This document shows positions 23,979 through 37,996 of a stretch of 64,000 nt of DNA, piece after piece. The position numbers and the translations under genes were made by a program. The notes under the pieces were generated by a model that did not search any database, was not told where the DNA came from, and saw nothing but the letters and a program-made list of their open reading frames with translations. The stretch is from Gorsachius magnificus (lineage: Eukaryota; Chordata; Aves; Pelecaniformes; Ardeidae), in assembly GCA_034008185.1 (NCBI GenBank), contig CM067081.1:23558806-23622805 (forward strand), given 5' to 3'. How positions within the stretch are numbered: the first letter of the stretch is position 1; the number at the start of each line of letters is the position of its first letter.

Positions 23979-26900
23979 CTTCAAGATTTTCATGTCTTCA
24001 GCATATATACTTATGAATTACACTAAAAATGCCTGATCTGAAAATTTCCAAAATTTTTTTTTTTTTTTGCAGTGATCAAATATGTTGCTTGGAATAAGAC
24101 CTATTTCCATGCCAAATTACACATTTTTTTTTGGGAAGAATCTTTTTTTTTGTCTTTATGATACTTTTCAACTAGTGAAAGTTTTATCCCCAGCCAAACT
24201 CAGGGTTTCATGAACAATTTAAAAAAAGAGTTCCAGGTGGAAGGGTGGCTAGTCTGTAAGTGTATGGAATCTCAATGTATAACATTATAAACTTTAAGAT
24301 TATAAACATTATAAATGTTAGCATACTCTTCCTTTTTTCATAAAAAAAAACAACCCACCACCCAACAACAAACAACAACCAAACATAATTATTTTTTAAC
24401 CTGTTGACCAGGCTCCTATTCCATTTTTTGTGGATATCAAAGTAAAAAAATTGGTTCCAACCTTCAAAGTTGAGATACAAAACCCAAGTGTTGTCTACCT
24501 CTACCAGTGAGAGGTTCTAATGGAAGAGGAAGAGGAGGAATCTTGATTAGTAACAAACCCAAACCATGTGAAGGGGTTTGTAGCTCTAGTGGTCACAAAG
24601 CTTAAAAAGTGTTGACAAGATTACTTTTTTTTCATATTACCAGCTTGCAAATCTGTTTGGATACTCTGGTGACTATACCTAAAGTTCAGGTGTAACACCT
24701 TGTAGAACTTATTACTAAATCCAGTTTTGCGGTAGTTCACAACTAAGGCGCTTCTTAGCCACTTGTGATTCTGCCCAGACTGTATTTCCTCAATAACATA
24801 TTGAAGTTCATGTCTATAGCTGGGTGTTTCAAGTACTGTCTTATTCCAGCTAATTGGTTATGGCCGTTGGGTGAAAATAGCAATGATGATACCAATGGCT
24901 TGTAGCTAGCTTTTGGTTTTCAAGACACAATACAACAAAACTTGGTTCTTTTCCAGTAGACTAGCACCCTAGCTGAATGTTTAACCTCTTTTTCTAATGG
25001 TCTCTTTGCCATTAACTTCTGTTAAAAAACTGAAGTCTTACAAAACAAGTCAACGTTTAAGCTTAAAATGGCATATATTGCTGAATTTTTTATATGTAGT
25101 ACAAGGAAAATATGATGCTGTATACCTGATCTTTCCTGTCTGACAATGTAATATTTATTTTTATCTGCTTGTACATGCAGATGCATGAAACAGGAGGAAC
25201 TAGAGGCAAAGACACTGTTACAGCAAATAGTAGGAAGAAAATAGACTTGCTGAACATGTTCCCAAACTTCTTGTTGAATGAATGGGAAGCAAGTAATTAA
25301 GCTGACTTGAGGAATATTTTCTAGCGTGGGCTAATTAAGTTACTTATCTGTAGTAGTGTTCTGATGTGAAGGTGCTACTCAGGAAGGACCTTTTTGTCTT
25401 TCAAGTGGATTTCTTTCGTTCAAGTGTAATGTTTCTCAGACTTTGGGGGTTTATCTTTCATAATGTAACACCTTCCCTCTAATCATGCCAACCAATAGCT
25501 TTGTATCGTTAATTGCTGGCAGCAGCTTGGTTCTACAGGGCAAGAGTTACAATTATTAGCTGGGGTTGAAAATGCTTACCCTTCTCACCCTGGGGAGCAA
25601 AGCTGTTGCTAGCAATTAAAGGTAGTTATCTGTTCCCTGCCTCATGTAAACATTTGCAGCCAGTAATTACTACTGCTTCTCACTTCTTTGCCCACAAGGA
25701 ACTGAACTCTTCCAGTAATGCTTTGTAATAATTCGGGTTTGTTGGCTTTTTCTTTCTCTTAGATTTCATTTTAATTATTGTAGTTTAACCTTATTTTTCC
25801 ACTTAAAAATAATGGTGATGCTTCTGACCTTTCCCAACTTGTTTGGAACTTGCAACCATATTGAGAGTTGCAACCTAGTTTGAGCAATACTTGCCAAAAG
25901 GTTATGAAGTATTTAAATGCTTTAGCCACCTCCCCCCCTCAAAAAAAAGTTCAGTATGTTCAACTATCCCTTCATCTGTATGGCAGAACAGGGTTTTTTT
26001 TCCATGTAGAAAGACTTTAGAGAAGGCAAAAATGCAATTGCTTTTGTAATCATCCAAGAGAAATTGACCTCATGCCAATAAATTGGGTTTGTTTGTCCAG
26101 GCTGTCATGGCTCTATGTCTTGGGTAGATATATTAGTTCTGTTCAGAAATGATCAGTGGATGCTGAGTTCTTGCTTGTTTCAAGATATTCTGTCTCTGCA
26201 TTATTTGCTGCTCTGTGTAGAGGGCAGGGGTGTAGCACAGTTGATATCCAAACTGCTCAGTTTATTTTATTTTTCCTTTCTATTGAATCTTCCTCATTAC
26301 AGACACTTTTTCTGGGTTTTCTGGTGTCCTGTAAACTCAGATTAGATTTCTGAATCAGATGCTAATTTGCTCATTGAAAACAAGTATAATTTAAAAATAC
26401 TTTGATGAAAATAGACTGAAATTTATTTCTAAATGTTAATATCTTATTGTCATCTTCTAATGTCTATCTGAACGATTAAATCCTGGCCTAGTAATCTCCT
26501 GGTGATGCTTTATAGTAGATAATGAAAGTAAAATTTTCATTTAGTCTCACCCACTTTTTAGTTTAATTTTTCCATACCAGTAGGCCAAGAACTGCTGGTA
26601 TATGATCTCGTATGTCTCTGTGTTGCTTTATGGTGTAGAACTGACTATAGTTCCTCTCCCCTGCCCCCCAGTATGGTCCTTCATAAAGCCTAAAATACAG
26701 TTTCATTCTGTTGCCTGGAATCTGAATCCCATTGTAACTGAAACAGCCTCTCTCCACATTGGCTCAGTTCCTCTTTTGTTTTGGTTCTCCTTTTCAAAAT
26801 ATTTATAGATCACCTTTTATTATGGAGGACTAAAAGAACTTCTTATGAATAGGAATGTGTTTGGCCACTGGGTTGTAGTCCAGTAGTTTGAGGCAGGCTC

Positions 26901-28736
26901 TGCCCCTGCACTTCATAGAACATAGAGCAAGATGGGGAATCTGCCAAGGAAACTGTTATTCTTCATTATACTAGTATTTCCAATAGCCAGGCTAAGAAAA
27001 ACACATACTGCATTCAAACCCTGCCCTAAAGTCCGATGTTATTTGTGTATCTGGCTTCTCAGACCTTAGAGCTTTGCAGGTTATGATATTAGTAGCCCTT
27101 ATTAATTACTAAGGTGGTAGGTTGCCCAATAGTTAAGTGGTTCTCCCAATAAATAACCAATATTTAGATTTACTGTGATCAAGTTTGCGTTTGAGCTATA
27201 GGAGGACTTTGTGCCTACCTATCACAGAGTTTACCACATTTCTAATTGGTACAGCAAAATTCAGTCTTGTTCATTGTTATTAAAGTTGGTTAACTTGCTT
27301 CCTGGAGTTTATTGCCTTTGTAGTTCATAATCAATGTTGGTATCCTTGTGTATTTTCTTTTTATTGTGGGTGTTTTTTTTGTTTTAGGCAAATGAGCTTC
27401 TAGTGACTCTTCTCAGTTTTAATTCTTTCCAGAGCTTTCAACCTAAAAGTTTTCAGGGAATTAGATGAGTGAATCTGTTTAGGTTTTGGTTTTTGCAGCT
27501 GTTTAATGGTAGTTTTGTCCCATGTTTTACAAATTGTTTGTGTGTGAGTGGGGAATCTTTTCCAATTAGATTCTTGCCTTATTTCCTAAGGAACAGTTTT
27601 TTAAAATGTATATCAAGGTATACATTGCTAAGATTTCTAAGGTACCCGATGAAGTAAATATCTAAATAAAGGTAAGTTAAGTTTTGATTAATTAAGTAGT
27701 GGTCTATGGCCAGATGATGATAGCTGCATTTTCACATAAAAAAAAAAAAACCACAGCAAAAGAAAAACAGACCAACCCCTGCAATTTGGTTCAACTGTTG
27801 GTATAATTGGTATAAAAGGTCCTGGTCTAAATATGTGCATACATGATAAAAATTTCTTCTGGAAGCATTTACTATCTAGGTAGGTACATGCTGGTTTGAA
27901 AGCACGGAGAAATTTGGAGAACTTCTGTACTTTACGTGTTTGAAAGTCTTTAAAAGATTTCATCCCCCCTCCCCTTGTTTATTTTAATCTTCATATCATG
28001 CTTTATAAATAGTTTCATTTGTAGAGATCATTACTGATGTAATAGAAATGTCACTCCTGTCGAGACACAAGTACCTCCTGCATGTTCACTTCAAGCATGT
28101 TTTGTTTTCTCAAGTTTAAGTCAGTTTCCAATGCATTTATCATGGTAATTCTTGTCTGTCTGCACTTAAGACAGCGTCTGAAGTTAGTCCTTTTGAATAT
28201 TAACTTGAGCAGAAATGTTTTTCTCATTGAGTTCTGCTGCAATTGGCTATGCAGTTCTATCTGATCTTTAAAAGCAAGTCTTCAGGAGGTGACTCCTGGC
28301 AAATTAGAACTTAAAAAGAAGTGTACAAAAGCCAATGTTAATTTCTTGTTTGATAGCAATCTCGGGGGAAGTGTTGGAGTTCAGTATTATGATGTGATTG
28401 AAGGTATCTATTTGAGAAATACAGATTTTTTTTATTTTTTTTTCATTTTTACAGAATTCCCCAGTTTATACTCATATTACAGTGGCTGGCTTGTGATGAA
28501 AAGTTTTGCTTACAAATAATTATTAGTCCCTGAAGTTTATTCTCATATTTTTAACAATTTGTTTATTATAACCAAATAGTCAGGATTGAAAGGAAACAGT
28601 CTCAGATAAATTTTACTTGCAAATTGTTTCCTATTCCACCAATCCAGAAATCATATCACAGTGTAATACCTATCTTAGTGTAGCTTTAGATGAGGGTTGT
28701 TAGGAGTGGCCTGGTTTCTCTCCTTCTTTTTCGTAG

Positions 28737-28898
28737 CCCAGGAAGTATCGACTGGGGATGCTGGATGAGAGGATAGTTCCGGTGGGATCGAAAGCAAGAA
28801 AATCAAAGAACCCTATCGGCTGTCTGGCTGACAGGTGTAAAACAGGAGTACCCATCAATATGGTTTGGTGGAACAGAGTCACAGAAAACAATTTACAG
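28737..28898 (+). CDS. PAN3: PAN3 exon: 54-codon insert of the long isoform (PAN3L)
   Basis: A 162-nt, phase-0 exon of exactly 54 codons. It begins PRKYRLGMLDERIVPVG, contains NPIGCLADRCKTGVPINMVW and ends TENNLQ. The acceptor is TTTTTCGTAG and the donor is CAG|GTAAAA. The human protein has a nearly identical 54-residue segment that is absent from the short isoform. As I recall the literature, the human long and short forms have opposing effects on deadenylation, the short form being the more active. The segment is basic at its start, has two Cys and a Trp-Trp pair, and sits directly before the PAM2 motif. Strong conservation between bird and mammal argues that isoform choice matters in birds too. 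Confidence 0.93.
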
Positions 28899-31800
28899 GT
28901 AAAATTATTTTTTACTAGTCACTTTTTCAGTATTTTGGATGCTTTATTTTAAATTTTGGAAAATGTTAGAAGCAGTTACTCCAAATATGGATTGAGATTG
29001 GATCAAATATTTATTTCACAACGCAGGCCTTGTGGCCCTCCAAGAGAGTGACTTGGAGATGTTTCATTCTCTTCACCCACTGCTGTGCTATGTACTCTGC
29101 TTGATTATATTATAATCTGTGGAGGAGGAGCAAAAGTAATCATTAAATGTATTTTTAAAGCAAACGAACACAACCTTTTAATTTAATTTTCATGTGAGGA
29201 AGGTTTCTATGGTAAAATTAGTGATCTTCATTAGAATGATTGATACTTAATGCCAATAAAAAACTCCTTCAGTACAGAATTGGAAAATGTTACCACTATG
29301 ATCAGAGAGTGTAAATTCTTAATTTTTATGTTGGGATAGTTTATATTTCTCAACTTGTGTGTTAAACTTCATTGTTATTTTATTTCTGATTTTTCTTCAA
29401 CTCCTTAAGAAGGGTCAGGTACAGCTGGATTTGAGCAGATCTCCTACAGAAGTAGCAGGTTATCCTTGGAATGATAAGGATAATTCTAGTCTGGGAGGAA
29501 TCTGCTTGATGTCCCTTAAGATCGGGTTTAGACAGAAATTATTCTAGTGGTCAAAACTACAACACTGCTCCTATTACTGCTTTGCACTTGTGTGGTGCTT
29601 TTGATTCTTCAGAGATCGTTACTTTAGTCTTTCTGTGAGGATTATGTTCTTTTTTATGTCTTCTGAGTGAAATGGGTAAATTGACAGTAGACATATAACT
29701 AGAATTTGTGGCACCTTAAGAATTTCTTTCAGTTCACTAAAGTTCTGCCATGTAAGAGCCAACATGAAGCTTGTAACACAGCCTTTCCGTACCAATACTA
29801 GCATTGCACTACGTGGTGTTTGGGCATCTTTGCATTACTGAAATCGGGAGTCATGGGCAGTGTGATGCAGGCAAACTGATGCTACATTGCTTAGGGGGAT
29901 TTGGGCTTAAGTCTGTCTTGGCCCTTTTGCTGCAGGGCATTTTGCAGCAAAGCCACTGGGGCGGTAAAGACGAAGCATAAAGGAAACATTGGTAGAAGCA
30001 CCAGGCATGATTGCAGAGGCGTGGTTGGAGCGAGTGAAGCACTATTTTTCTCAAGAGGAGAAGACCGATGGATCGAATTTACCATGTGTATCTAATGGGA
30101 GTGCAAACCTTAATTAGTAGGCAGTTGCTTTGAGAAGAGAGAAACAGAAAATTGGTCTTCAAATTTCCTGTGGATGTTAGAGGGCAGGAAAGCCCCATTT
30201 ATAGTCATGTCCTCCATCGTTTTCTCTGCTGTTCTGTGTTGCAGCAAGGTTTGTTGTTGATCTACTCCACTTATAGCAGAAAAACTTAATGTTTCTGGGG
30301 GCTGGAGAGCTAGTAGTCTGAGATGTGGAGCTTCTGGTCAGGAGCAATTGTCTTTTCAGTACCTATGCCCTCCAAAGTTCTGTTGATAGTGTGGTAATGA
30401 GAAGCTCAGGGTTCCCTCAAGGTTAGCGGCAATAGCTTGGGATTGGCTGCAGAGCACGTAGCTTTTGAAGGGTGCAATTCCAAGCTCCTTTATTGTGCCA
30501 GAATCCCAGCTACATAATTGACTTAAACTGTGTACAGCCGAAGATTTTGTATTATACAATGCAATTACATAGCTTCCCATGGAGACATGAGACTTAGGAA
30601 AAGCATGTATATGCATAGCTGGTGGAAATACGAACAGAAGGATGTTCCAGCCATGGGAAATAGGGGGAGGAATTGCAGAGAACAGTGGAGTCTGGAAAGA
30701 GCGAATGGGGAAAGGTGTAAAAACAGGCTGCAGAGATTTTGAGGATATATAAAGTTCTACATAGATGAGAAAATGAATTTTATCTTTATGTTTTCATTCT
30801 GATCATTGTAAATATTTGTATTCTAGTTTGAATGTTTTCTAAGAGCTAAAACAAAGCTTGAAAACTGCTAAAAATTGTAAATTTTAATTATAAAAGCATG
30901 AAAAAGGGCTGGAGAAGCTTGGTATGTGAAACTACTTAACGGGTAGTTTCATGCTGAGATTTCAGATTTACCTTATTTTTCTACTTCAGTATGTGTGTAA
31001 TCCACAGATAGCATTGCTCTTCAGTATTTTGAAATACAAGCTGTTTAGAGATTTTTGCAGGTGTGAATATAGGTTATACAAACTAAATTCTGGCTGATGG
31101 TGAGTGCTAAGCAATAAGTAGAAAGGTTAAATTATGATGGAGGAACATCTGTTTGAGGGTATCTTTTTTTCATTTATGTTTGAAGATGAGAAAGCAGAAT
31201 TACGTCTCAAAATTGCTGAGGGCTTGCAGTGTTGGGCAGGTGTTGAAGCTCGTGTGTCTATTTGAACGTCCACTCTTCTAAATGTGTGGTTTAAGATGTG
31301 GGAATACACTATTTCATGGTGCAACGTTAAGTGATTTTTGTCCAAAAAGTGGCTGTTTTAAAAAGCAAGGTAGTTTACAACATGCATTGTAAAACAGTGT
31401 AACTGTTTCTCATGCATGGCTATGAATTTATAATCCAGATCTATTAAATTTAAATACTGTGTTACACTTACATGATTAAAAGTGGTGTCCACAGAATGAA
31501 TTGTACTCTGGGTTGTGCATTAAAAAACCAAATCAAAGTTTGTTCTTCAGTGATATGGCCTACCCTGTGTTAGGAAATATCCTGAGCTACTACACCACTG
31601 CGTGTTTTATATTACAATAGCAAATGGCAATTCTACTTAAAGTAGTAGGAATAGGTAAGTTTTTTGTGGTACAGATCGGTTCTTAATCACCATAAATAAC
31701 TTATTTTTTGTTGTTTCTTGAACAAAAAAACCCCATAGAAATTAATTTTCAAATATTTTGCATCGAGAACATGGACTTTAAAACTTTATAGTTTTTACAG

Positions 31801-34800
31801 TACTTTGAAGTATTTGTTAAAGAAATGTGGTAATATGAGTCTTTAAAAGTTTACTTTTTAGTGAGATCTACTTGCTAAAATGTAACAAAACTTTCCTAGT
31901 AGTTTTATTTGTCTGAGCCTGTGTTCTGGTTTAAAAAAAGTCTTTAGCCAATAAATTTTACCCAGTTTTAATGAAATTGTCTCTAACTCTTCTGAAAGAG
32001 CAGTAGAGCAATATGGCTAATAATCTTGATGAATTGAAATTTTTTAGAGCTTATTGTACAGATGATGTGATGACTTGTCACAGGAATTGCGATAAGCAAG
32101 CATATTGCACAGATTCAATGGTGGGAGGGAAAGAGACGTGCTTTGAAGCCCCTGGTGACCTCCAGTGTCTGCTGGGCTGCTCTGACATCCCAGAATGTGT
32201 CCTTCCCCGATGTCATAGTTAACAAGGAATCTTCCTAGAAGCAGAGTAATATGTAAAGTGAAGCTCCTTGTATGGCCCATCTGCCCATTATAAAACAACA
32301 ACAGAGAAACCTCCCAAAACAATAAAAAAATAACCACACGTAAAAAATTAGCAACACTTTTGCATGTTTTTGGATTCCTAAGAGATATTTTGAAAAATAT
32401 GCCAAAAATAGACTGGTAGAGGACTGCCTTGCTTATAGCATGGGTATAGTTTAGTGGTGGTTTTCTGTAACAATTACAGGATTATGCAATTTGGGATGTC
32501 AGAACAGATCAGCATGAATTTGGAGGTGAAGGAGAACATAAAAAGAGAACAAAAAGGCTTGTATCCGGTTTTTAGCATGGTAAGTACATTAGCACGTTCT
32601 TCTGAAATTGAATGAAATCTGCCTACATTTTGCTTTAGGTAGAATGTGGGACCAGGACCGATCTATCGAAGTAGCGTTACAGCCACCAAAACAGAGGTGG
32701 TGGCTCTGCCGCTGCTGTGTGGCCCTGGGTTGCGAGATGCTGAACTGGGAACGAGAGAGAAGGGTGGCTTCCAGTACTCCTATGGGATCCCTGCATGACC
32801 TTCCAAAGGCTCCATAAGTTGTGCATCCCTGTGTTACAGCATACTTCGGTACTTCATGGCGCTTTGAGGATTCCTTTACGAATGAATGCAGCAGTGGGGC
32901 CTTAGGAGTTTATCACTGAGGAGCACAGAGAAAAAAGCATATGTATTGAAATCGATAGCTGATGAAACAGGAATTTTCATCTTACTTCTGGACTGTGGAA
33001 ATCCGTTGGTGTGTGCAACTCCTCACCATTACAGTAGTGCTGCATGCTGCTGTGAGGTCCTCCCAGCGATAGTCTTCAGCTGAGATCCTTGGCTTGCTCT
33101 TTACTTTCATCTGCACCTTCCTTTAAGGAGCTTTGAATTGTTTTTTGGTGGTACCTACAAAATATTTATTTCTTGCCCTCCATGCTATATTTAATTGTAT
33201 TTTCTTTTACATTTTTAAAAGCATAAAAGCCACTAGACAAGAGAAATTTGTGCTGGATGGTGACACAAATTAGTTGTTTTATAGTCTTTCCTCCCCGCCT
33301 TTTTTACTTCTCTTGTGGTTCCATCGTTATTAATTGCATCATGACTAAATTCAGCCTTCATTTGGACTGTATTTTTATGTGTTTTATAACGGTTTGCGTT
33401 CTCTCATGTATGGAAGTATAGAAGTGGTTTTTGTATGTGGTGTGGGATAGACTTGGTTTTGTGGTCTGTCTTTCGAAGTTGCTTTGCAAAACTGAAAAGA
33501 GGCTCTTCTCTCTTTGAGAAAGCACAGACAAGGAACCTGAAAACAGGGTATTTTAGTGAAATTTCTTCATGGAATCATTCTGGTAGGAATGCATGCTGCA
33601 GGTATTAATTCCGATAGTGCCTAGGGAAGTTGCTTCCCTGCTTTAGTTTGACCGTATTTTTATGAATGTGCTGCAAGAAGGGAGATGAGATTTAAACTGG
33701 CGAGGTTGAGAAGAAAAATGAGTGGTGGTAATTTTAGTAGATGTATGAATCGGAAGTTACTTTAGGTGGGTTGCTAGAAAAATTTAACATAGCTGACACT
33801 AGTATGACTAGTATGACTAACCCCCAGTATCAGTACAGGCTGGGGGAAGAAAGGATCGAGAGCAGCCCTGCCGAGAGGGACTTGGGGGTGCTGGTGGATG
33901 AAAAGCTGGACATGAGCCGGCAATGTGCGCTGGCAGCCCAGAAGGCCAACCGTATTCTGGGCTGCATCAGGAGAAGCGTGGCCAGCAGGTGGAGAGAGGT
34001 GATTCTGCCCCTCTACTCTGCTCTGGTGAGACCTCACCTGGAGTCCTGCATCCATCTGTGGAGCCCTCAGCACAAGAAGGACATGGAACTGTTGGAGCGG
34101 GTCCAGAGGAGGGCTACAAAAATGATCCGAGGGCTGGAGCACCTCTCTTATGAGGACAGGCTGCAAGAGTTGGGCTTGTTCAGCCCAGAGAAGAGAAGGC
34201 TGCGGGGAGACCTGATTACGGCCTTTCAGTACCTAAAGGGGGCCTATAGGAAAGATGGGGAAAATCTTTTTAGTAGGGCCAGCTGTGTCAGGACAAGGGG
34301 TAATGGTTTTAAACTAAACCAGGGTAGATTTAGACTGGATATAAGGAGGAAATTCTTTACAATGAGGGTAGTGAAACACTGGAACAGGTTGCCTAGAGAG
34401 GTGGTGGAGGCCCCATCCCTGGGGACATTCCAGGCCAGGTTGGATGGGGCTCTGAGCAACCTGATCTAGTTAGCAGTGTCCCTGCTCACTGCAGGGGGGT
34501 TGGGCTAGAGGACCTCTAGGGGTCCCTTCCAACCCAAAACATTCTATGATTCTATGACACAGCTGTACTTGTTTCTGTATAATGCTGTTTGTTTCAAGCT
34601 TGTTAATTAATGTTTTGAAATAATTTTTTATGTGCCTTTCTATAGGACATTTGCATTTGAAACTGAAAATACAGTCTTTCTTTTGTTGCATAGTGCAGAG
34701 AGTGCTAGCGGGCTTTGTGTTTCTTGTTTGGGCTTTAGAAAGTGCATTCACCGCTTTTGTCTTTAACATCACAGTATTGAATAATTCATTACATGTCCTC

Positions 34801-37800
34801 TAAGTATTTCTTGCATCTCCATTCTTTTAATTTCTCCCAAAGTTTAATGAAAGTCTTCTATGCCTCTTTTCTCTACAATTTTTACTAATCCTGATTTACT
34901 CAGACTTAAAACTTTTAAGCCTGGTCTAGCATGAGTGAGTTACCTTACTCTGAGATGAGTAATTAATGACTAATTAAGTGAAATTTGCTTTAAAGCTGTG
35001 CTTGTGGGAAATTTAAACATAATACAGAATGAAGAAAATGTTTTTCACTAATTAGATATAGATTATTTTCATAAGAATGAAAATTTAATTTTTTTTATTC
35101 AACTTCATTTTGGAATGTTTGGTAAGGTTCTAACAGAAGAACTATAAAAATGCCCCATAGGATTTTAAAGCATAGTCTCCTTCTAGACAGATTTTCAAGC
35201 GTACCATTGATCCAAATATAAAATTAACATGTTGTATTATGAGTTGCCAGACTGAAAGTAAGATATTTTTTCAGGCCAAGAACATAATTTTTTGTATCAT
35301 TGGCCATTAAGAATGTGGCTTCCTAATTTTGGCATATTTGCATGCTCACTGGTGCAGAATAGGCTGTCTACAAAGTTTGAAAAATAATGAAAAGATTAAA
35401 TATTGAAGAACTAATAGTGATACTCCATACCCTCACTTAGGCTAGTCTAATGACTTATTCTAGGTTACATGCTATGAAAGTGCGGTCGCAGAAAAATCAG
35501 TATTTCATTTCAGATGAAAACTTGTGTGCTTTTGGAAACACTTTAAGAACTGCAGCTTCGCATAGATGTAACCTATTTAAATGTGGTCTGGTGCTTAAGT
35601 TTCAAATTTTCTGACAAACTATTAACTATTTTTGACCACAAATTATTAAATTTTGTTCCAGTAGTTTATTCTAGCTGGTGGCTGTGGAGCTTGGGTATTT
35701 TTCTGTATTTAGAAAACAGCTTGAATGTGGAAGCACCTTTTAAAATTGGAATCAAAGTTTAAATCGCTCTTTTTACCAACAGGGAAAGTCTTGGATTACA
35801 TCTCCATGTTTGTAACATCATGGAGAAGTAAACCATGCTTTTATAGTAAAGGGTCTAGCTGTGCAAATCAAGAGCTGTTTACTCGTATAAAATGTTTTCA
35901 TCAAAGTCATATAGAGACAACTTAATGTTATCGGGCTTTGATTCTGATCCTGAATTGTGACGACAAAAAATGGAATGAAGACTGAATTTCCGTCAAGCTT
36001 GACCCACTGCCGTTTGTAAATTTTTTTGCTGTGTCCTGCCCTTGTTACCTACTTGACACAGTATTTAGGTGTGGTAGATCTGTGGATGTGTCATGGCTAG
36101 TTTTAGCAGTGGAAAAACATGGATCTCATGTAGTTCTTTGAAATTATGTGCTTTTAACAAGATGTCCCTTGCTCTCCCAGTTGTTTTGGTTAATGATGGC
36201 TTTTCAGCTTTATCACTGTTTGGACAAATTCTACTTGGTCCTTTACCACTTCTACCACTTTCTCCAGTTTCAGTGCAGATTTGGCTGAATTGCTGCATGC
36301 CACATTTTATCTAGAGGAACACTATTCTCTTAGTTATTCCTGTACCTAAAATTCAGATAAGTCCAGAATATTACCTTTTAAGTTTAAATGTATCAGTTAT
36401 TTGTTTTCAGTCTGTATAATGCAATTTACCATTTGATTTGCTGTTTCAGTGTATGCCTGAGCAAGTTTTCCTTAACTAAATGTGTTTGGAGAATTCTAGG
36501 ATTCTTAGGAACTTTTTACCCATGTAATCTAAGTGTTTTACTTCACCAGTCTACATACTCGATGATAGTTGTTCTTTGAATATTCAGAGACATGCACATA
36601 TAGAATGACTAATACGTAACATCGTAAGGTGGTTAGCAGTTAAAATTTAGTGTGATTAAAGGTGGAATTATCTTACTATTTGCTTTTTAACCTGTGCATC
36701 CCCTATTATTTTACAGCTTTTAGAATCCTCTTTCTTTTCCAGTGCTTTGAAATACATTAATACTATGGTATTTGGCTGAAGTATTCAAATAAAGATATTA
36801 AAACCAAATTAACACAAAAAATACTTTTCAAATACTTCACTGTCTAAATTAGTGTTTTGTGATCCTGCTTCTTTTCTAATTTGGCACTAAATGAAGTTCT
36901 CTGATGCCACTTTATTCATATTGGTAAAAATCAATATTGGCAATTTAACTAACAGTTGATATATTTTGTCATTTTAGAACTGCCTAAACCCAAAGTGATC
37001 AAATATAGTTTGCTTTAAAAGAACATTATGGATTATCTTAACAATATCCTTTGTCTGTTGGGAGTTGTTACTGTATTCTCATTTTACCTCTTTTGTTTAG
37101 ATGCTTTTGAGAGGTACTTTGAAAATTACTTAATAAAATTAACTTTGACAGTTAATAATCTTGAAGCTTTTTAGTGTGTTCATGTAATAATTTTTTTAAT
37201 TTCTTTTTTCTTCCTCTAATGTCTTTTGTAATTGTTGTCCAATAATAAGCTTTTTGCCTTTTAAACTCTAATTAGGGTTTTCTTTTTCTAACCCTCCCTA
37301 CCCCCAAACAAAAAACTCACCTCAACCAAACAACCCCCCCAAACTACAAAACACTGTGCACAAATTTTAATAGAATGGTTGTGTGATATGTTTTATGTAC
37401 TAATAAATACTGAATGTTTGATGGTTGCTCTGCTGCTGTTTGTTTCTCTGGTACCAAATTAAGCCTCATTATTAAAGGTGCTACATAAAAGGCATAGGTA
37501 ATTAAAACAGAAGTTAACTTCACAAAAAAGGAATATATAGGCCTATTTGAATTAGAGGCAGGGATGACTTCTTTAGTAGGAATCACTTTTACTACTTTCA
37601 TTTGAAACTGCTGCTTAGTTTGAGATGGAATCTCTAAAGTCACGTAGGAACAGTCTGTGCAGCAGTGACAAGGCTTTCTCAGTGTCAAGTCTGTTCTCCA
37701 ACTTTATAATGTAACGCTTATGGAAAGCCTTTGCAAAGTGTTTATATGAACTCATACATTGTCTATTCATGTGGAAAGCTCGCTAATGCTACTTCAGATG

Positions 37801-37996
37801 TAAGCTAGAGACGCGTTTAAATTTGTTCATGCAGACCAGCTTCTAGTATCTACTGTTCTTGTCAGCAAGCTGTATGTAACTTAAAAATATTCCCTGCACT
37901 CGGTAGGCTTGCCTAGGAAGTATTTTCTACTAAATAGGCACCGTCCATCTCTTCACATTTAAAATAAACATTTAATTTACGTTTGTTTTTAAACAG
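28899..37996 (+). other. PAN3: PAN3 intron containing a CR1 copy
   Basis: An intron of about 9.1 kb. Its main feature is the CR1 LINE at about 33818-34558. The Cys-rich frame at 32013-32222 and the frames near 29851-30095 and 32608-33083 have no splice context or homology that I recognise. The rest is AT-rich with nothing to report. The acceptor is TTTTTAAACAG. Confidence 0.8.
33818..34558 (+). mobile_element. CR1 LINE, 5'-truncated, relatively young
   Basis: The C-terminal part of the CR1 reverse-transcriptase ORF2 is open from about 33818 to the stop at 34467-34469, about 215 codons. Recognisable blocks are [68 protein letters not shown] and [20 protein letters not shown]. The 3' UTR follows (GGTCCCTTCCAACCC) with an ATTCTATGATTCTATGA tail at about 34540-34556. 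The lack of stops and frameshifts sets it apart from every other CR1 piece in the window and suggests a later insertion. The catalytic RT core is missing, so it cannot move by itself. It lies in the sense direction with PAN3. Confidence 0.93.

Larger units (their letters stand above)
18038..28736 (+). other. PAN3: PAN3 intron before the isoform-specific exon
   Basis: An intron of about 10.7 kb. It contains a candidate in-frame cassette exon (20271-20333), a CR1 3' fragment (about 23829-23978), a short imperfect tandem duplication (22996-23037), and a T run (24054-24068). It also holds a stretch with many TAATTA-type sites (25290-25670). No gene is recognised in the remainder. It ends with a strong pyrimidine tract and the acceptor TTTTTCGTAG. 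Confidence 0.8.

Noticed and set aside
32013..32222. Cys-rich 69-codon frame resembling a small secreted peptide
   Set aside because: No signal peptide, and Cys spacing fits no family I know. No splice signals or relatives are seen, so it is likely chance.
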